Made by a program: the position numbers and the translations under genes. The notes under the pieces were generated by a model. The model saw only the letters and a list, made by a program, of their open reading frames with translations, ran no database searches and was not told the origin of the DNA. 64,000 bases of DNA from DASRDR01 sp035550795 (lineage in GTDB: Bacteria > Methylomirabilota > Methylomirabilia > Rokubacteriales > DASRDR01), in NCBI GenBank assembly GCA_035550795.1, contig DASZOL010000068.1, forward strand, positions 62,001-126,000, in the 5' to 3' direction. How positions within the stretch are numbered: position 1 is the stretch's first letter; every line of letters starts with the position of its first letter. This document shows, piece after piece, positions 59,377 through 64,000 of the stretch.

Positions 59377-60330
59377 TCAGCGGACGTGCCAGGCCTGGGT
59401 CAGCGGCTTGGCGCCGTTCAGCTCCCCGTAGCCAGCGCCCGTCGTCCCGCCCGGGCTGGGCCCGAAGTAGCGCGGATCGATGGGCTCGGACGCGGGCTGG
59501 TAGCGGACGTCGCAGGAGAGCCGGACGCGCCCGGCCGGGGAGTGATTGTCGAGCGAGCCGTGCAGGGTGAACATCCCGAACACACAGATGTCGCCGGCGC
59601 GGAAGTCGGCGGTGAGCAGGCGGCAGTCCCGGCGCTCAGCGAACTCCGCGAAGTCGGTCGCGACCTGGGCCTTGCGCGAGGTGTCGTAGACGACGTCGAA
59701 GCCGCGGACGCCGTCGTGGAGGTCGCTGAAGCGATGCGATCCTTCCACGATCACCAGGGGCCCATCGGTGGCGGGGACGTCGCCCAGCGGCACCCAGGTC
59801 GTGTACACGCGCTCGGTGGTGCGCGTGAAGAACGGGTAGTCGAAGTGGAGCCCCGTCGTCCGCCCCAGCGGGGCGGCGCGGAGGAACATGTAGTCGTGGG
59901 CGCGGACGGGGACTCCGGCGATCCGCGCCAGCACGGCACCGAGACGCGGGCCGTGGGTCACGCGCCGCAGCGCCGGGCCTTCGCTGACGGACTTCCAGAA
60001 GGCGCCCAGATCGCGGACCGACTCGGCCCGGCGGCTCTGGCCCGTCGAGATGCCCTCGACGGCCGGCGACCGGATCTCGCCGACCGCCACAAGGCGCTCG
60101 AACACCTCGATCCGGGCAGCCCGCACGGCCTCGGCGTCGAGCGCTCCGCGCAGGAACACGTAGCCGTCGTCGGCCAGGCGTCGGCCGAGCTCGACCCCGT
60201 CCGTGGCCACCGCGCTGCTATCGCGGAGCTCGGTGACCCGTGCGTCGGGCATCGGACGTCCTTGCGTCCACGCGGTACCGGGTATCAGGCCTGCGACCGT
60301 GCCGCTCGTCGCGACGCCGCGTGGTCCCAT
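59377..60330 (-). CDS. Phytanoyl-CoA dioxygenase (PhyH) family protein
   Basis: Around 290-317 residues of the PhyH Fe(II)/2-oxoglutarate dioxygenase family. The metal facial triad is visible as His-x-Asp in GLHFDYPFFTRT and His in MFTLHGSLDNHSPAGRVR, where the Arg should bind 2-oxoglutarate. DGYVFLRGALD near the N-terminus is typical. It hydroxylates an unactivated C-H bond in a lipid, amino acid or natural product. The ATG at 60330 has GGAGG seven bases upstream, but the conserved part begins near ATG 60252, so the shorter form (291 residues) is also possible. It is divergent from the small lipoprotein gene. Confidence 0.86.
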   Translation of the reverse strand: MGPRGVATSGTVAGLIPGTAWTQGRPMPDARVTELRDSSAVATDGVELGRRLADDGYVFLRGALDAEAVRAARIEVFERLVAVGEIRSPAVEGISTGQSRRAESVRDLGAFWKSVSEGPALRRVTHGPRLGAVLARIAGVPVRAHDYMFLRAAPLGRTTGLHFDYPFFTRTTERVYTTWVPLGDVPATDGPLVIVEGSHRFSDLHDGVRGFDVVYDTSRKAQVATDFAEFAERRDCRLLTADFRAGDICVFGMFTLHGSLDNHSPAGRVRLSCDVRYQPASEPIDPRYFGPSPGGTTGAGYGELNGAKPLTQAWHVR

Positions 60331-60413
60331 CGCCATGCCTCCTCGTCCAGAGCTCGTGATCGAGCGGCGGATCCGCCCTGCGGAGACGCAACCGCTCGAC
60401 GGCTCAAGGTATC

Positions 60414-60623
60414 ATGGCCCGGATGGGGCGGTCCGGGTGCGTGCTCCTGCTGAGCCTCTGGCTGCTGGTGGGTTGTTCCGCTGCGCGCCCCAAGTGGCTC
60501 GAGGAAGAGGACGCCGCCTGCTTTCGCCTGCGCGACTTCACGGAGGAGATCCCCCGGATGTACTGGGGCGATCCCGCCCGGGACCCGTGCTGGCGATATC
60601 GCTCGCCGATGTCCGATCGCTGA
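60414..60623 (+). CDS. Small lipoprotein
   Basis: A 69-residue protein whose signal peptide (CVLLLSLWLLVGCSAARP) ends in a clear lipobox, LVGC. The mature part is about 45 residues, acidic then aromatic (LEEEDAACFRLRDF, MYWGDPARDPCWRYR), with two further Cys that could form a disulfide. I do not recognise a family. It is 40 bases before the next small exported protein gene, with which it may be co-transcribed. Confidence 0.7.
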   Translation: MARMGRSGCVLLLSLWLLVGCSAARPKWLEEEDAACFRLRDFTEEIPRMYWGDPARDPCWRYRSPMSDR

Positions 60624-60664
60624 TCACGCGCTTCGAGCCAGCCAATGAAAGGAGAGGGATTAGC

Positions 60665-60982
60665 ATGAAGCGGCCCATCCACGCAGCTCTCAGCATGCCC
60701 GTCCTCGCGCTTGGGGCCTGCTCCGCACCATCGGGCGCTCACCGCCACACCGGGTCTGACGCGGCTCTCGGCGCGGCCCCCCTGGCCGGCGGGCGGCCGG
60801 CGGAGGCCGAGGCGGTGTACGGGGATGACCTCAAGCGGAACCCCGAGAACGGCTGGTCGCTGTTCGGGCTTGCGCGGAGCCTTGAAGCCCAGGGGAAGGC
60901 GGCCGACGCCGCGACGGCGGAGGCGCGCTTCCGGAAGGCGTGGGCGCGCGCTGACGTGACGCTGTCCGCCTCGCGATTCTGA
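60665..60982 (+). CDS. Small exported protein with a TPR-like C-terminus
   Basis: A 105-residue protein with an N-terminal signal segment (MKRPIHAALSMPVLALGAC) and a single tetratricopeptide-like hairpin: AEAEAVYGDDLKRNPENGWS, LFGLARSLEAQGKAADAA, then ARFRKAWARADVTLSASRF. The last 60 residues look like the C-terminal end of a much longer TPR protein, suggesting that a signal peptide was joined to a truncated copy. ATG at 60665 follows AAAGGAGAGG. Function is unknown. Confidence 0.68.
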   Translation: MKRPIHAALSMPVLALGACSAPSGAHRHTGSDAALGAAPLAGGRPAEAEAVYGDDLKRNPENGWSLFGLARSLEAQGKAADAATAEARFRKAWARADVTLSASRF

Positions 60983-61156
60983 GCGCCGCGGCCGCCCGGC
61001 CGGGGCCCCGGGCATTGTCAGGGTTTTCCCCGTCTTGAAGTCCGGCGGCCCGTATCCCACGCTGCGAGGCAGTCGGGGGAGCAACACCCCGCCGATGCTG
61101 GGAAAATCGGATCGGGGGCTCCGGCCCCGGTGAGTCCCAGAGACGGGAGGCGGCGA

Positions 61157-62230
61157 ATGCGGGTACTGCTGCTCGGGGTCGGGGGGTTCATCGGGTCGCA
61201 CCTCGTGGACCGGCTGCTCCGGGGCCCGGACTACGTGGTGGAGGGGCTCGACCTCACGGACGCCAAGCTCGAGCAGGTCCTGCTCCTCCCGCGGTTCACC
61301 TTCGTCCGGGGCGACATCCGCCATGAGCACGAGACCATGCGGGCCATGATCGACCGCGCCGACGTGGTCGTCGACCTGATCGCGCACGCCACCCCGAGCC
61401 TCTACGTGGCGAAGCCCCTCGAGGTATTCGAGCTGAACTTCCTCGAGAACCTCTACATCGCTGAGGCGTGCGTCGAGAAGCGGAAGCGCCTGGTCCAGTT
61501 CTCCTCCTGCGAGGTCTACGGCAAGACCCTGGCCGCGGTCGCGCCCGCCGGCCTCAAGGACCCCGACGACCTCCGGCACGCCCTCTTCAGCGAGGACACC
61601 ACGGACTTCATCCTCGGGCCGGTGAACAGGCACCGCTGGATCTACAGCTGCGCCAAGCAGCTCCTGGAGCGCGTCATCCACGCATACGGGCTCCGGGAAG
61701 GACTGAACTGGTCGGTGGTGCGCCCCTTCAACTTCATCGGGCCGAAGATCGACTACCTCACGACCGCCCAGGAGGGGAACCCGCGGGTCTTCTCCCACTT
61801 CATGACCGCCCTGCTGGAAGGCACGCCGATGAAGCTGGTCGACGGTGGCCACCACAAGCGCTGCTACACGTACATCGACGACGCCGTCGAGTGCATCGAG
61901 CGGATCATCGCGAACCCCGACGGGGTGTGCGACCGGCAGATCTTCAACGTGGGCAGCCCGCAGAACGAGCTGTCCATCCTCGAGCTGGCCGAGCGGATGC
62001 GCGACCTCTACGCCCGGAAGTTCCGGAAGCCGGGCCAGCGGCTGCCGGCCATCGTGGACGTCGACAGCCGCGAGTTCTACGGCGAGGGCTACGAGGACTC
62101 GGACCGCCGGATCCCGGACATCTCCAAGGCCCAGCGGCTCCTCGGCTGGCGGCCGAAGTACGATCTCGACGAGACGATCGAGCGGAGCATGGCCGGGTTC
62201 GCCGCCTACGCCGCGCCGCCCGGCCCCTGA
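61157..62230 (+). CDS. NAD-dependent epimerase, ArnA-dehydrogenase-like (UDP-glucuronate decarboxylase type)
   Basis: A 357-residue extended SDR. The cofactor motif is VLLLGVGGFIGSHLVDRLL. The segment SSCEVYGKTL and Tyr-x-x-x-Lys in WIYSCAKQLLERV give the catalytic residues. FNFIGPKIDYL and the region around RVFSHFMTALLEGTPMKL closely recall the dehydrogenase/decarboxylase half of ArnA, which converts UDP-glucuronate to UDP-4-keto-pentose for lipid A modification. The formyltransferase half is absent. ATG at 61157 follows GGGAGG. The stop overlaps the next gene as TGATG, linking it to an ArnC-like glycosyltransferase. Confidence 0.9.
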   Translation: MRVLLLGVGGFIGSHLVDRLLRGPDYVVEGLDLTDAKLEQVLLLPRFTFVRGDIRHEHETMRAMIDRADVVVDLIAHATPSLYVAKPLEVFELNFLENLYIAEACVEKRKRLVQFSSCEVYGKTLAAVAPAGLKDPDDLRHALFSEDTTDFILGPVNRHRWIYSCAKQLLERVIHAYGLREGLNWSVVRPFNFIGPKIDYLTTAQEGNPRVFSHFMTALLEGTPMKLVDGGHHKRCYTYIDDAVECIERIIANPDGVCDRQIFNVGSPQNELSILELAERMRDLYARKFRKPGQRLPAIVDVDSREFYGEGYEDSDRRIPDISKAQRLLGWRPKYDLDETIERSMAGFAAYAAPPGP

Positions 62231-63018
62231 TGGGCGGCGGCGAGTCGCCGGACGGCCCGGGCCGGCTCGTCATCGCGATCCCCGCCTACAACGCCGCGGC
62301 GACCCTCGAGGGCGTCTTCGAGCGGATCCCTCCGGAGGTCGTGGCTCGGGCGGCTGCCTACGTCGTCGTCGACGACGGCAGCACCGACGGAACGGCCGAG
62401 GTGGCGCGCCGGCTCCGGGTGCGGTTCCCCGCGCTCGACCTCGTTCAGCACGGGCAGAACCGGGGCTACGGAGGGGCCGCGCAGTCCGGCCTAGCCCGCG
62501 CGCTCGAAATCGGCGCGGATTTGGTGGTGTGGCTCCACGGCGACGGCCAGTACGCGCCCGAATCGATTCCCGCGCTCCTGGCGCCCCTCGACGCCGACCG
62601 AGCCGACATCGTCCAGGGGTCGCGCTTCCGGGGCGGCGGAGCGCTCGGGGGCGGCATGCCGCTGTACAAGTACGTCGCCAATCGCGCGCTGACGTGGATG
62701 GAGAACCGCGTCTTCGGCCTGGGACTGGCCGAGTACCACAGCGGCTACATGCTCTACCGGGGGGCGGCGCTCGCGACCATTCCGTTCCGGAGCTTCACGA
62801 CGCGGGGGTTCGTCTTCGACCAGGAGATGCTCGTTGCCGCCAGGATCCTTGGCCTGCGCGTGATCGACCTGCCCATCCCCACGCGATATGCCGGCGAGCG
62901 CTCGTACCTCCGGCCGATTCCCTACGGCATCGCCGTGCTGAAGCTCATGGGCCGCTACGTCCGGGGGGACTACCACCACCTCCTCGCCCGGGCGTCTTCC
63001 GCTCCCCGGTCGCGGTAA
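62230..63018 (+). CDS. Polyprenyl-phosphate-type family 2 glycosyltransferase (ArnC/DPM1-like)
   Basis: A 262-residue family 2 glycosyltransferase. It has LVIAIPAYNAAATLEGVFER, the Asp pairs in YVVVDDGSTDGTAEVARRL and WLHGDGQYAPESIPALL, the loop GSRFRGGGALGGGMP, and C-terminal YHSGYMLYRG and YAGERSYLRPIPYGIAVLK. Together these resemble dolichyl- or undecaprenyl-phosphate glycosyltransferases, without the two C-terminal helices of ArnC. ATG at 62230 shares a base with the preceding stop. A role in transferring the sugar made by the ArnA-like enzyme to undecaprenyl phosphate is inferred; other Arn genes are not in the window. Confidence 0.9.
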   Translation: MGGGESPDGPGRLVIAIPAYNAAATLEGVFERIPPEVVARAAAYVVVDDGSTDGTAEVARRLRVRFPALDLVQHGQNRGYGGAAQSGLARALEIGADLVVWLHGDGQYAPESIPALLAPLDADRADIVQGSRFRGGGALGGGMPLYKYVANRALTWMENRVFGLGLAEYHSGYMLYRGAALATIPFRSFTTRGFVFDQEMLVAARILGLRVIDLPIPTRYAGERSYLRPIPYGIAVLKLMGRYVRGDYHHLLARASSAPRSR

Positions 63019-63099
63019 GGCCCCGGACGAGGGACCGAAGCTCGCGCCGGAGCCCGAGCCCCCGCGGGTCGCGAGGACGGTGAGGAGTCAGCCCGGCGG

Positions 63100-63937
63100 T
63101 CAGCGAAGCAGCGCCGCGTACTGATCGAGCAGGGGCAGGACGCGCTCCCGTCCCTCGGACGGCAGCGGGAGCACGAGGCGCTCGACCCCGGCCGTCCGGA
63201 ACCGCTCGAGGACGGCCGGATCCGCCTTGCCTCCGAACACGGAGACCGAGATGGTCCCGGGGTCGCGCCCGGCGGCGCGGCCTGCGCCCGGAGGTCCCTC
63301 AGCTGGGCGAGGATCGTCTCGACGCCCGCACGGGCCCGCGGGAACCAGCCGTCGCAGAACTCGACCACTCGCCGCAGCGTGTGCGGGCCCTCGCCGCCGA
63401 GGAGGACGGGCGGGTGCGGCTTCTGCACCGGCTTGGGATAGGACCAGATCGGGTCGAAGCGGACGAACTCGCCGTGAAACGCCGCCTCGTCCTTGGTCCA
63501 GATCTCCTTCATCGCCAGCACGCGCTCGCGCATCACGCGAAAGCGCGTGGGGAAGGCCGTTCCGTGATGCTCCATCTCCTCGGCGTTCCAGCCGGCGCCA
63601 CCCCGAAGAGAAAGCGGCCGTTCGACAGGAGGTCGAGGGTAGCGACCTTCTTCGCGGTGACGATCGGGTCGTGCTCGATGACCAGGCAGATCCCGGTGCC
63701 GAGACGGAGCCGCGAGGTCACTGCCGCAGCTGCGGCGAGCCCGACGAAGGGATCCAGGGTGTGCGCGTACTCCCTCGGCAGAGGTCCGCCCCCCGGCCAG
63801 GGGGTGCGGCGGCTCACCGGGATGTGCGTGTGCTCCGTGACGAAGAGCGACTCCAGGCCCCGTTCCTCCAGGGCCCGCGCCAGCTCGTCGATGCGGATCG
63901 AATACTCGGTCGGGAAGATGAAGGCGCCGATCTCCAT
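63100..63937 (-). pseudogene. Luciferase-like (LLM) flavin/F420 monooxygenase with two frameshifts
   Basis: Three frames together encode a luciferase-like monooxygenase. The first runs from ATG 63937 (FPTEYSIRIDELARALEERG, LRLGTGICLVIEHDPI, LLSNGRFLFGV). After a lost G near 63600 it continues GWNAEEMEHHGTAFPTRFRV and LLGGEGPHTLRRVVEFCDGW. After a second lost G near 63277 it ends TISVSVFGGKADPAVLERF to a TGA at 63100. Restoring one base at each site gives 279 residues, the family's length, and 838 plus 2 is divisible by three. The enzyme would oxidise a small organic compound with reduced FMN or F420. Decay or consensus error cannot be distinguished here. Confidence 0.82.
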
Positions 63938-64000
63938 GCCCTGCCTCCTCGGAGCGGGTGTCGACGTCGCGGCCGTGCCGGTCACCCGCTGGGGGGCCCG

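Noticed and set aside
1..64000. rRNA, tRNA, CRISPR arrays, insertion sequences, integrases and replication origins.
   Set aside because: I scanned intergenic sequence for conserved rRNA or tRNA segments, regularly spaced repeats, transposase or integrase motifs and DnaA-box clusters, and found none; weak tRNA-like folds cannot be excluded by eye.

Overview
The window is very GC-rich (roughly 70 percent by eye) bacterial chromosome, densely packed with genes, many joined by ATGA, GTGA or TGATG start/stop overlaps. It carries no rRNA, tRNA, CRISPR array, phage or intact insertion sequence that I could recognise. The gene content points to a metabolically versatile, uncultured soil or groundwater bacterium. 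It holds several carboxylate and amino-acid uptake systems (LivJHMGF, two tripartite tricarboxylate transporters, dipeptide-type and sugar-type ABC systems), three short MetE-like proteins, a PhyH dioxygenase, a luciferase-like monooxygenase and CoA-linked catabolic enzymes. This resembles Candidatus Rokubacteria / Methylomirabilota-type genomes; that placement is inference only.

Layout. 0.45-2.75 kb (-): two overlapping MetE-like methyltransferase genes. 2.99-7.55 kb (+): a branched-chain amino acid/amide type ABC system in which permease LivM and ATPase LivG are one polypeptide. 7.85-12.28 kb (+): a probable aromatic-ring catabolic operon (beta-hydroxyacid dehydrogenase, M24-fold protein, LigB-type and LigA-type ring-cleavage subunits, gentisate-dioxygenase-like cupin), followed by a histidine phosphatase and a MATE exporter. 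14.55-16.6 kb (-): an arsenic cluster (arsR, arsM, an aquaporin relic, a GNAT acetyltransferase) with an ArsR-type dyad inside the promoter. 16.7-22.1 kb: a CaiB-type CoA-transferase diverging, through back-to-back near-consensus promoters, from tctC, a crotonase, tctB and tctA. 22.15-28.7 kb (+): a dipeptide-type ABC importer without ATPases, a third MetE-like gene, a GntR regulator and a cyclase. 28.8-32.5 kb (-): a sugar-type ABC importer with a Tat-dependent binding protein, next to the relic of a second binding protein. 32.6-38.6 kb: an inositol-oxygenase-like enzyme and a cell-surface glycan cluster (UGM-like flavoprotein, sulfotransferase, two glycosyltransferases). 39.1-43.2 kb (+): a second TctBAC system and a TIM-barrel isomerase. 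43.3-47.2 kb (+): an orphan ABC_sub_bind protein, a nitrilase-family hydrolase and a phenylacetate-CoA-ligase-like enzyme. 47.3-51.7 kb (-): a MacA/MacB-type export operon. 51.9-60.3 kb: a family-3 binding protein, a trypsin-like lipoprotein protease, an OmpA-family gene broken by two frameshifts, a DUF1344 protein, an SDR, a large membrane protein ending in an ILEI/FAM3-like domain, and PhyH. 60.4-64 kb: two small exported proteins, an ArnA/ArnC-like pair, and a luciferase-like monooxygenase broken by two frameshifts.

The most notable observations are these. The ArsR dyad sits exactly between -35 and -10 elements, and that -10 overlaps the apparent start codon, suggesting a leaderless GTG start. 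The 5-prime part of an aquaporin gene is fused in frame to the arsenic-linked acetyltransferase. The M24 protein has Cys at a metal-ligand Asp position. The LivM-LivG fusion has an unusual ABC signature. The ILEI-like domain is in a bacterial membrane protein. All four frameshifts found have the same -1 character. None of the genes was checked against a database.
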